Below are positions 1 through 6,438 of a DNA stretch of 35,375 nt, in pieces. The stretch is from an uncultured SAR116 cluster alpha proteobacterium (lineage in GTDB: Bacteria; Pseudomonadota; Alphaproteobacteria; Puniceispirillales; Marisalimonadaceae). Position 1 is the stretch's first letter, and each line of letters starts with the position of its first letter. Both the position numbers and the translations under genes were made by a program. The DNA is taken from assembly GCA_902543145.1 (NCBI GenBank), contig CACBXG010000012.1:1-35375 (forward strand). The letters run 5' to 3'. The notes below the pieces were generated by a model. The model saw only the letters and a program-made list of their open reading frames with translations. It made no database searches and was not told the origin of the DNA.

Positions 1-683
1 TTTGAAGGTGAAAGATTAATTTCATCTACAATGGTATTTCTACTTAATGCAAGAATATAAGCCACTGTAGATGAAATATCTCTCAAGTTTATAACATTTT
101 CCTCACTATCTCCTGGCTCAAAATTTAAATTTTTAAAAAAATCAGTTCTTACCATACCTGGATTTATTATAGCTACTCTTATGTTATTATTAGATACATC
201 TTTGCTTAAAGCCTCAGAAAAACCTTTTAAACCAAATTTTGCTGCACAATAGAGACTTCCGTTTTTAGCCCCTGATAATCCTGCCTCAGACCCAACATAA
301 ATTATATCTCCCATTTTATTTCTTTTAAAATGTGGTAATAAAAGTTTTGTTATGATCAAATGTGAAGTTAAATTTGTTGCTAAGAAATTATTGATTTGGA
401 ATGTAGAAAAATTTTCAAGAGGACCAAAATTACCATAACCTGCATTACTTATAAGACAATTAATTTGAGGATGGTTTTTTAAAATTTGTTTAATAAGTAT
501 TTCTAATTTTTCATGAACACTTACATCACAGTTATATGTTGTATAATTCTTGTTTACTAGATTAGATTTATCATGGTTTCTAGCTATTCCAATTACCTTT
601 GCTCCTAAATCAAGAAGTTTTGAGGTAATTTCATAACCTATTCCACTTGAACTGCCAGTAATCAGAACGCATTTGTCTTTCAT
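1..683 (-). CDS. Short-chain dehydrogenase/reductase (SDR), 3' end cut by window edge
   Basis: Translating the minus strand from the ATG at 683 gives an open frame of 227 codons that runs off the window without a stop. It starts MKDKCVLITGSSSGIG, which carries the classical SDR cofactor motif TGxxxGIG at residues 9-16. The NAG motif follows near residue 80, and the active-site YxxxK (YCAAK) lies about 14 residues after a serine in VGSEAG. The last visible residues (VDEINLSPS) resemble the end of classical SDRs, so perhaps 10-20 residues are missing. The substrate cannot be told from sequence. It starts 18 bp after the end of the SPL-like gene on the same strand, so it is probably the last visible member of that operon. 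Confidence 0.85.
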   Translation of the reverse strand, partial: MKDKCVLITGSSSGIGYEITSKLLDLGAKVIGIARNHDKSNLVNKNYTTYNCDVSVHEKLEILIKQILKNHPQINCLISNAGYGNFGPLENFSTFQINNFLATNLTSHLIITKLLLPHFKRNKMGDIIYVGSEAGLSGAKNGSLYCAAKFGLKGFSEALSKDVSNNNIRVAIINPGMVRTDFFKNLNFEPGDSEENVINLRDISSTVAYILALSRNTIVDEINLSPS

Positions 684-701
684 AAATAATTACCAATCAA
701 T

Positions 702-1694
702 TTAGATAGAACATTTAAATATTTTATCTTCATTTATATACCTTAATGATAAGTTTTTACAATATGAAGTCATCTCTTCCTCTATCTCAATGTCATATGA
801 AATCATGTTGTTATTAAGAGATAATGGACTAGTAAATAATGGTTCATTTGGATAAAGTTTAAAAATATCTTTGAACATTCTCTTAGGAAATCTTAATGTT
901 CCAAAACTAACAGAATGTAAACAATCAATAGAAATATTATTATATATATTTTCTAAGAGTTCTTTATACAATTCTTTCCAGTTTTCACCATGTATCAATG
1001 GATCAAATCTTAAACCTATCTTCCAACCTTTTGAAGCTAATTCAGAAATGACACTAATACGTTTTGAAATTGAGGGAGCTTTATTATCCAAAGAATTTGA
1101 CATCAACTTTGGCATAAGACTATAAGCTAAAATAACATTTTTCATAGGTTTCAATGACAAAAATGGTTGTTTTTGAATACTTTTAGTCCTGAATTCGATT
1201 TCAATTTGAGTGTACGTTTTAAAAATTGATAAAATATGTTTTGCAAATCCTGTAACATTCTCAAGTGCAAGCGAGTCACAATCATAGCCAGAAAAAAAAG
1301 TTACTTTTGTATTTATATTTTTTTCTATAATCTTTTTAATTGCAATATCAAAATCTTCGAAGTTAACAAAAATTACATAATTAGCTGACGAATACATTCC
1401 TTGCAGAAAGCAATATCTGCAATCATAAATACAATTATACATATGCGAAAAGTAAAAATTTTTTGATGAGCCTATTCCAAATCCTTCAGGTGCTGGCAAT
1501 ACAAAACCATCTTTTTTATGAGCAAGGATTAAACAAGGATTACTTTTTTGAATTCTAAAATTTTGATTTCTTTTATTAAATATTTCTCCATACTTATCTA
1601 TTAATATAATTCGAGATTTTTTAAAATTCTTTAAAATAAATTTTGTTCTTGGATGATTTTTAATTGCCTCTTCAACATATATTGTTTCAATCAA
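702..1694 (-). CDS. Spore photoproduct lyase-like radical SAM protein
   Basis: A 330-aa protein of the SPL family. A CxxxCxxC cluster motif (C88, C92, C95 in NCIYDCRYCFLQG) would bind the [4Fe-4S] cluster and SAM. The segment around 135-146 (SGYDCDSLALE) corresponds to the region where true SPL has its hydrogen-donating cysteine, and C139 falls close to that position. SPL splits the UV-induced spore photoproduct in DNA; proteobacterial homologues are mostly uncharacterised. The start ATG overlaps the stop of the upstream nucleosidase-like gene by 4 bp (ATGA), which implies coupled translation. Because this organism is unlikely to form spores, either another UV lesion or a non-DNA substrate is possible. 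The family call is firm; the function is open. Confidence 0.8.
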   Translation of the reverse strand: MIETIYVEEAIKNHPRTKFILKNFKKSRIILIDKYGEIFNKRNQNFRIQKSNPCLILAHKKDGFVLPAPEGFGIGSSKNFYFSHMYNCIYDCRYCFLQGMYSSANYVIFVNFEDFDIAIKKIIEKNINTKVTFFSGYDCDSLALENVTGFAKHILSIFKTYTQIEIEFRTKSIQKQPFLSLKPMKNVILAYSLMPKLMSNSLDNKAPSISKRISVISELASKGWKIGLRFDPLIHGENWKELYKELLENIYNNISIDCLHSVSFGTLRFPKRMFKDIFKLYPNEPLFTSPLSLNNNMISYDIEIEEEMTSYCKNLSLRYINEDKIFKCSI

Positions 1695-2542
1695 AATTTA
1701 CTCCAATTTACTAAATTATTTTTAATCTTCAAATTTAAGACATTAATAACAGAATTAGATGTTTCACAATTTTTAATTAATTTTTCTATATCTTTTTTAT
1801 TACAAAAAATTTTAATACGCCTGAGTAAACTCTCAAGTTTAAAAGATTGTGTTGCTGAAAAATGCCATTTTGATTTAATATCATTAAATAATTCAGGTTT
1901 ATCAATTATTAGAAACTCTGCCTCAGATGTTCTTTCATAATATGAAACCACATCAATTATCTTATAAAGATTTACTTTTATTAAATTACTAATTTTTGAC
2001 TTAGTTATTTCTTTAATATCATTTTTGGGGCCATCAGATATTACCTTCATTAAACAAATAAATTCTTTTGAAGTTAACTTGCTTGCAATATCAAAAAAAG
2101 CACTTCCTTCCATGTCAATTAATTCATAAGATGTATAATCTGATATAGGAATATCAGACGTAAACAAATGCATCTTCGGCAAAGTTGACTTTGGCATTGT
2201 TGATGGATATGTGCTTTTTTTTCTTTGATAAGTTGAAATTTTATCTACTAAATATAAATCTCCATAATTACCCTTATCAGATCCTGCAATTCCAATATTT
2301 ATCCATGATGTATATATTGATGCTTTACTATATGAATAAAGATAAGCAGTTGAGGCTGCTGCATTACTTCGACCAATTCCAGATATAATTAACCAATGTG
2401 TCTCTTCTTCATTCTTATAAATTGGGTAAATAGTTTTTTCATTAACTAGTTTTAGTCTAAAATAATTTAAAATTACTTGAGCTTCTTCCTTTAAAGCTAT
2501 AACAAATCTAATAGAAATTTTTTTTATATTAATATTGTTCAT
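1691..2542 (-). CDS. Nucleoside phosphorylase / nucleosidase-like protein (MTA/SAH nucleosidase superfamily)
   Basis: A 283-aa protein whose first about 180 residues fit the PNP/UDP phosphorylase fold. ALKEEAQ (E19/E20) matches the N-terminal catalytic glutamate region. A glycine-rich ISGIGRSNAA strand is near residue 55, and NIGIAGS is near 83. ELIDMEGSAFF (M144, E145) matches the DMEG purine/ribose-binding signature, and ISDGP (D170) sits where the catalytic aspartate lies. The C-terminal about 90 residues are not recognised. Such enzymes cleave the N-glycosidic bond of adenosine-type nucleosides. It ends 4 bp inside the start of the SPL-like radical SAM gene, so the two are probably made together. 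Its ligand could be 5'-deoxyadenosine, a SAM by-product, or an adenosylated product. ATG at 2542 overlaps the glycosyltransferase end by 14 bp. Confidence 0.7.
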   Translation of the reverse strand: MNNINIKKISIRFVIALKEEAQVILNYFRLKLVNEKTIYPIYKNEEETHWLIISGIGRSNAAASTAYLYSYSKASIYTSWINIGIAGSDKGNYGDLYLVDKISTYQRKKSTYPSTMPKSTLPKMHLFTSDIPISDYTSYELIDMEGSAFFDIASKLTSKEFICLMKVISDGPKNDIKEITKSKISNLIKVNLYKIIDVVSYYERTSEAEFLIIDKPELFNDIKSKWHFSATQSFKLESLLRRIKIFCNKKDIEKLIKNCETSNSVINVLNLKIKNNLVNWSKF

Positions 2543-3404
2543 TGTTAAAATTATCTAATTCCAATAGCCAGTGATTCAATTTATCTTTATATTTTCTATA
2601 GATTTCTTCATTATCTCTTTTTTTTGCTCCATTTGATAGAATAGATAGTTTTTTAATTAATATATTAAAAACACTTTTTTTTTGCTCCAGGGTAAACCAG
2701 TTGTTTTTTAAATTTTTTTCTAGAGATTTAATTCTAAATCTATCCATTCCCCAATATTTTTTTGAGAGTTGATCATCATGTCCTCCATATTTGATTACTA
2801 ATGGATAATCTAGAAAACCAACCTCTTCCTTTGCTGTTATTCTTATCCACATATCATAATCTTCACAAACTTCTAAACATTCGTCAAAAAAACCATAATC
2901 ATCAAAAATTTCTTTTTTCATAAAAACACTACTTGGAGAAACACAACAAAATTCCAAAGACTTTTTAAAAATATCTCCTCCTGATTTTTCATGTTTTTTT
3001 TGTTGATTTTGAAATTTATTATTTTTATACCAAATCTCATTCGTATGAATAAGCCTGTACTTTTTGCTGTTATTGTTTGTGAAAAAAAGTTGTTTTTCTA
3101 ATTTGTTTGGTACCCAAGCATCATCAGAATCTAAAAAGGCAATCCATGTTGCGTTACAATTTTTTATTCCTAAGTTTCTCGCTATACTTACCCCTTTTCT
3201 CTTTTCATAAAAATATCTTATTTCAGGAAATAATGAGGATATCATTTCATATGTATTATCTGTTGATCCATTATCAACAATAATAATTTCTCTAACATTA
3301 ATAGTTTGATCTAAAACAGAATTTATAGCCCTTTTTAACAATTCGCATCTGTTATATGTGGGTATTACAATAGATATGTCCGCAACATTTTGGATTTTTG
3401 ACAT
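2529..3404 (-). CDS. Family 2 glycosyltransferase
   Basis: About 291 aa from the ATG at 3404. The GT-A fold is plain: SIVIPTYNRCELLKRAINSV at residues 11-30, the nucleotide-binding VDNGSTDNT near 44-52, and the metal-binding DSD (FLDSDDAW) at 92-95, followed by a WxxNKLEKQ segment. A CEDYDMWIR motif near 180 is the acceptor-side ED region typical of these enzymes. It should transfer a sugar from a nucleotide donor to an unidentified acceptor in the cytoplasm. A longer version from a TTG at 3437 would overlap the GFA gene by 17 bp; I prefer the ATG because the conserved domain begins right after it. No strong ribosome binding site is seen. It lies in the middle of the minus-strand operon. Confidence 0.85.
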   Translation of the reverse strand: MSKIQNVADISIVIPTYNRCELLKRAINSVLDQTINVREIIIVDNGSTDNTYEMISSLFPEIRYFYEKRKGVSIARNLGIKNCNATWIAFLDSDDAWVPNKLEKQLFFTNNNSKKYRLIHTNEIWYKNNKFQNQQKKHEKSGGDIFKKSLEFCCVSPSSVFMKKEIFDDYGFFDECLEVCEDYDMWIRITAKEEVGFLDYPLVIKYGGHDDQLSKKYWGMDRFRIKSLEKNLKNNWFTLEQKKSVFNILIKKLSILSNGAKKRDNEEIYRKYKDKLNHWLLELDNFNNEQY

Positions 3405-3420
3405 AAATAAATTTTTTGTT

Positions 3421-3822
3421 TTAAGGTATTTTATCAAAACATTTTAAATTATCGTCTATATGATGAAATTTTTGTTTATCAATTGTATAAATTGCTATTT
3501 TAGGATCAAAAATTGATGGATCATCAAACGTACCAACTTTCAAAATAATTGACTCTGCTCTCATTGGATTTCGAGTTCCAATTGCCGTTCCACATTTATC
3601 ACAAAAAAGTCTAGTAACAGCGTTTTCTAAATCACTTCTTTTAAACTCTTTAGGTTTGCCACTAACAAATTTAAATCCTTCAAGTGGCATTATCATAATA
3701 ACGTTAGGATTACCGCCCGTTATATATTGGCATTCTCTACAATGACATTGTATAGAGGCTTGAACTTCTCCTTTGGATTCATATCGTATCTTACCACAGT
3801 AGCATCCTCCTTTTAAATTCAT
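3421..3822 (-). CDS. GFA / CENP-V family zinc protein
   Basis: A 133-aa protein with the cysteine pattern of the GFA (glutathione-dependent formaldehyde-activating enzyme-like) family: CYC at residues 7-9, CHCREC at 26-31 and CDKC near 74-77, all expected to bind zinc. The conserved GG(N/D)P and CGTAIGTRNP stretches are present. The name of the family comes from one member; most relatives have no proven link to formaldehyde. A strong AGGAGG ribosome binding site precedes the ATG, and the start overlaps the stop of the broken upstream gene in an ATGA junction. It is followed after 16 bp by the glycosyltransferase, suggesting one transcript. Confidence 0.85.
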   Translation of the reverse strand: MNLKGGCYCGKIRYESKGEVQASIQCHCRECQYITGGNPNVIMIMPLEGFKFVSGKPKEFKRSDLENAVTRLFCDKCGTAIGTRNPMRAESIILKVGTFDDPSIFDPKIAIYTIDKQKFHHIDDNLKCFDKIP

Positions 3823-4178
3823 AATAACTTACCTCCTAACTTATTATCTTCTAAAAACAATAATTTTCTAACTTCTAAAACTTCGATTGATTCTTTATCA
3901 TACTTTATTTTTGGATCGTAATAATCATGGGGTAATTTTGTTAGTTTTTCAATTGGTAATGTATCGACCCAAACTAAAAAATTAATTTCAACATTTGCAG
4001 CATTGTTAAAAGGTAATTTATTTTTAATTTCGAATTCATCGTTAAAAACTATATTATCTTCTTTAATTTACCTAAATGATCCTTTGTTTAGATCATTGCC
4101 ATAAAATGTAACCTCAAATCTTACATTCCAATCATTTCTATTTGTATGCCGCACTTTGTAACGATTATTAGTTTTCAA
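3819..4178 (-). pseudogene. Small unknown gene interrupted by one in-frame TAA
   Basis: On the minus strand one reading frame stays coding-like from a TTG at 4178 (overlapping the end of the upstream gene) to a TGA at 3819 that overlaps the GFA start as ATGA. A single TAA at 4070-4068 breaks it. The part before the stop reads RYKVRHTNRNDWNVRFEVTF; the part after it reads VEINFLVWVDTLPIEKLTKL and continues to LFLEDNKLGGKLL. Both halves have balanced, protein-like composition, and both junctions have the tight spacing seen elsewhere in this operon. This fits a gene of about 119 codons recently inactivated by a point mutation. I do not recognise the family. A sequencing error, or two separate small ORFs, are alternatives. 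Confidence 0.55.
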
Positions 4179-4392
4179 CTTTTAATTTTTGTTTTTTTTC
4201 AGTAGATCTTGCTAAAGCTGGTGCTGGAATCTCTTCTGTAATTTCAGCTTTATGACAAGTTAAAAGATTCATGACTTCTTCTGCTTTTTCCCTTCTACTC
4301 CATGTATGTACCACATGATCTTCTAAGTCTTTATATAGAAACCAATCTTTTTCACTTTTAGATAACCAAACTTTTATTGCATAAACTGACAT
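4168..4392 (-). CDS. Small hypothetical protein (74 aa)
   Basis: The ATG at 4392 is preceded by GGAG at a good distance (TTTGGAGTTTATT before the ATG), so I take it over the TTG at 4404. The protein begins MSVYAIKVWLSKSEKDWFLY, contains HVVHTWSRREKAEEVMNLL, and has a charged, lysine-rich tail. It has no signal peptide or membrane segment and no motif that I recognise. The body looks like a small cytoplasmic alpha/beta protein. It is the first gene of the minus-strand string, and its stop overlaps the start of the interrupted gene downstream. It lies 117 bp from the tRNA-Met fragment, on the chromosomal side of the island end. Confidence 0.6.
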   Translation of the reverse strand: MSVYAIKVWLSKSEKDWFLYKDLEDHVVHTWSRREKAEEVMNLLTCHKAEITEEIPAPALARSTEKKQKLKVEN

Positions 4393-4508
4393 AATAAACT
4401 CCAAAGTTTATAATAAAACATTTTAACATAATACGTCATCAATTACGTTTTATGTAGTATTATATTAAAATTTTATATGACAAAAAATTGGTTTTAATAT
4501 TGGTATCA

Positions 4509-4565
4509 TGGTAGCGGAGGAGAGACTTGAACCCCCGACACCCGGATTATGATTCCGGTGCTCTA
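4509..4565 (-). repeat. tRNA-Met 3' fragment, left attachment site of the island
   Basis: Identical at 56 of 57 positions to 24795-24851 of the intact tRNA-Met, covering the CCA end, acceptor 3' strand, T arm, anticodon arm (CAT) and the 3' side of the D stem. The one difference is at 4523 (A versus G at 24809). Similarity stops abruptly after 4565. It lacks the 5' half and cannot make a tRNA. Confidence 0.9.
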
Positions 4566-4618
4566 TACTTATAACTCTTTGTTTAATAACAATATTTTTG
4601 CTAATGTAAATTAGCTGC

Positions 4619-4634
4619 CACATCTCCGTCACAA
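4619..4634 (+). repeat. Left copy of 16-bp end repeat, probable integrase arm site
   Basis: CACATCTCCGTCACAA, identical to 24701-24716 near the other end of the island and in the same orientation. Together with the next bases it also forms a small hairpin (CTCCGT-CACA-ACGGAG) directly upstream of the integrase ribosome binding site, so integrase binding could also affect int expression. Confidence 0.6.
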
Positions 4635-4647
4635 CGGAGGGAAAATA

Positions 4648-5604
4648 GTGGCTAGTTTTCGTAAAAGAAATAACTTATGGCAAGTACAAGTAAGAAGCAA
4701 ATACATAGGTTCTATATCTAAATCATTTCATAGTAAATCAGATGCTCAGAAATGGGCGAAAGAACAAGAAGTCTTGATGCAGTGTGGTCAATGGTCAAGG
4801 AGCAAAGAACAATCATTCACTCTTCATTCTCTCATAACAAGATATAAAAATGAAATTACACCAAAGAAAAGAGGGTTCATTTCAGAAGATCAAAGGTTAA
4901 GAAGGTTACTTAAAGAAAAAGACCTTATGAAAATACCTTTAGAAAGACTCCACCCCCCTATTCTGGCTACTTTTAGAGACAGAAGACTAAAGGATGGAGT
5001 TCGAGCTTGTCAGTATGATCTAGTTTTGATTAGACATGCTTGGAATATTGCATCTATAGAATGGGGCTGGGACTTAGGTGATAATCCAGTTGAAAAAATT
5101 AGACTGCCTAAAAATAATCCTCCAAGAGAAAGACGATTAAAACCCGGTGAATATGAAAGATTGAAGAGAGCATCCTCTGAAACAAAGGTTTGGTATCTAT
5201 GGCCCATTATTGAATTTGCCATTGAAACAGGAATGAGACGAAGTGAGATCTTAAGTATGAAGTGGGAACATATTGGAATTGATAATCAAAGAGTCTTATT
5301 ACCACTAACAAAGAATGGTAGTTCAAGATGGGTGCCTCTTACTAAGAAAGCTATGGATATATTGGGCCAAGTTCCACGGACCACTGACCATGTGTTCCCT
5401 ATTACTGATGTGGCTTTAAGACAATCCTGGGAAAGGCTTCGTAATAGAGCTAACCTAATTAACTTTACTTTCCATGATTTAAGACATGAGGCCATATCAA
5501 GAATGTTTGAAAAAGGATTGAATGTTCCAGAGGTTGCATTAATTAGTGGGCACAAGACGGCTAGTCAATTATTTAGATATGTACAAGTTAATGCTAGGTT
5601 ATGA
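4648..5604 (+). CDS. int: Tyrosine recombinase / phage-type integrase
   Basis: A 318-aa integrase. The N-terminal about 60 residues (FRKRNNLWQVQVRSKYIG) form an arm-binding-type domain, followed by a SAM-like core-binding region and the catalytic domain. Catalytic residues visible: R in ETGMRRSE near 195, HDLRH near 277-281, H in SGH near 299-301, and the nucleophile Y311 in LFRYVQ. Only seven residues follow the tyrosine, shorter than usual. The final codons and the stop (5596-5604) are part of a 16-bp match to the tRNA-fMet anticodon arm. The start is GTG at 4648, chosen for the GGAGGG ribosome binding site six bases upstream. It lies beside the tRNA-Met fragment, as expected for an island integrase, yet its 3' end points to tRNA-fMet. 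Confidence 0.92.
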   Translation: MASFRKRNNLWQVQVRSKYIGSISKSFHSKSDAQKWAKEQEVLMQCGQWSRSKEQSFTLHSLITRYKNEITPKKRGFISEDQRLRRLLKEKDLMKIPLERLHPPILATFRDRRLKDGVRACQYDLVLIRHAWNIASIEWGWDLGDNPVEKIRLPKNNPPRERRLKPGEYERLKRASSETKVWYLWPIIEFAIETGMRRSEILSMKWEHIGIDNQRVLLPLTKNGSSRWVPLTKKAMDILGQVPRTTDHVFPITDVALRQSWERLRNRANLINFTFHDLRHEAISRMFEKGLNVPEVALISGHKTASQLFRYVQVNARL

Positions 5605-5706
5605 GCCTGACTATTTTCCGTAGAGTTCTGCCATTTATTAAACGTGGTTGGTACAGTGATTGGTACGATTTTTCTAACTTTCTCATGGTTGGTATTGTGT
5701 TTGGTA
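5596..5706 (+). repeat. tRNA-fMet-like 16-bp core at the int stop plus two TTGGTA-N6-TTGGTA pairs
   Basis: AGGTTATGAGCCTGAC (5596-5611) is identical to 12202-12217 of the tRNA-fMet fragment. Downstream are two pairs of TTGGTA spaced by exactly six bases: 5648-5653 with 5660-5665, and 5689-5694 with 5701-5706. A core next to the integrase gene followed by paired short repeats is how a phage attP with arm sites looks. The rest of the gap to 5819 is AT-rich. Confidence 0.6.
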
Positions 5707-5770
5707 TAAAATATAAATCTAATCGTTTTTTTATAAACTAAATTTAAAATTACAACTTGTTTAATTTATT

Positions 5771-5788
5771 GTAATGTTATAACATTAC
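5771..5788. promoter_or_regulatory. Perfect 18-bp palindrome upstream of the DsrE-like gene
   Basis: GTAATGTTATAACATTAC has no mismatch and lies 31 bp before the ATG at 5820. Its size and place fit a dimeric repressor operator. No candidate regulator is adjacent. Confidence 0.4.
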
Positions 5789-5819
5789 GTTTTAGATTAA
5801 TTATAGTTCGGAGAATTTT

Positions 5820-6197
5820 ATGAAAATTGCATATGTATTTAAAACTGATCAGTCCAGTACTTTTCAGTTAAATTCAATGATTTTACCACAATTAGAGCAG
5901 GGAAATCACATGGTTGATGTAATAGGAATGTTTTTCTTTGATGATAATATTTTATGTCTACAAAAAGGAAATGAATTTGGTGAACGATTAGCAAAAATAG
6001 CTAAAGAAAAAAATATGCTATTAATGGCTTGTGACCAATGTGCAGTTAGAAGAGGCTTTGCAGAAGGTACATTCGAACAATGTGGTAGTGGAGATGTTAA
6101 ACCTAAAGGAATGGTAGAGGGTGTTCAGGTAGGTTGTTTTCCACAACTATATCAAGCTTTAGGATCAAATCCCCCAGACCAAGTAATAACTCTCTAG
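5820..6197 (+). CDS. DsrE-family protein
   Basis: A 125-aa cytoplasmic protein. The N terminus MKIAYVFKTDQSSTFQLNSM and the glycine-rich end fit the DsrE/DsrF-like fold. A CDQC motif (C71, C74) lies where family members carry reactive cysteines, with further cysteines near 88 (EQCGSG) and 106 (VGCFPQ). DsrE-type proteins handle persulfide sulfur in sulfur-relay pathways or act in unknown redox roles; which applies here cannot be told. GGAG lies 7 bp before the ATG. It stands alone, convergent with the antiporter gene, behind a perfect palindrome, and looks like separate cargo. The organism's other sulfur genes (27-29 kb) are outside the island. Confidence 0.75.
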   Translation: MKIAYVFKTDQSSTFQLNSMILPQLEQGNHMVDVIGMFFFDDNILCLQKGNEFGERLAKIAKEKNMLLMACDQCAVRRGFAEGTFEQCGSGDVKPKGMVEGVQVGCFPQLYQALGSNPPDQVITL

Positions 6198-6271
6198 ATA
6201 AACTTAATTTAAAGAATTATTAAAACTCAAAATTTTAACTAATCTTAACAAATTTTTTTGCTTAAAAAAAA

Positions 6272-6303
6272 TGAAGTACCAAACTAGGGGGAATGATACT
6301 TCA
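6272..6303. terminator. Weak hairpin between convergent genes
   Basis: TGAAGTA (6272-6278) pairs with TACTTCA (6297-6303) around an 18-nt loop, in the 241-bp gap between the ends of the DsrE-like gene and the antiporter gene. A run of seven T lies further on (about 6338), not directly behind the stem, so intrinsic termination is doubtful. Confidence 0.2.
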
Positions 6304-6438
6304 CTGAACAGAAGAGATATGTATATTGTATTGTTCTTTTTTTGTTAAGCTAAGCATCTAAGTGATATCTAATAAAAAATACTAAATATGATTAAAATAT
6401 CGACAATTATATAAGAATTTTATTATTTTTATAAAGAG

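Noticed and set aside
871-1125. Plus-strand 84-codon frame, and similar short frames elsewhere
   Set aside because: It lies wholly inside the SPL-like gene on the other strand and shows no domain or ribosome binding site. The same reasoning removes the plus-strand frames within the nucleosidase, antiporter, carboxyltransferase and AsmA-like genes.
4509-4565. A second functional tRNA-Met gene
   Set aside because: Only the 3' part is present; the acceptor 5' strand and most of the D arm are missing.
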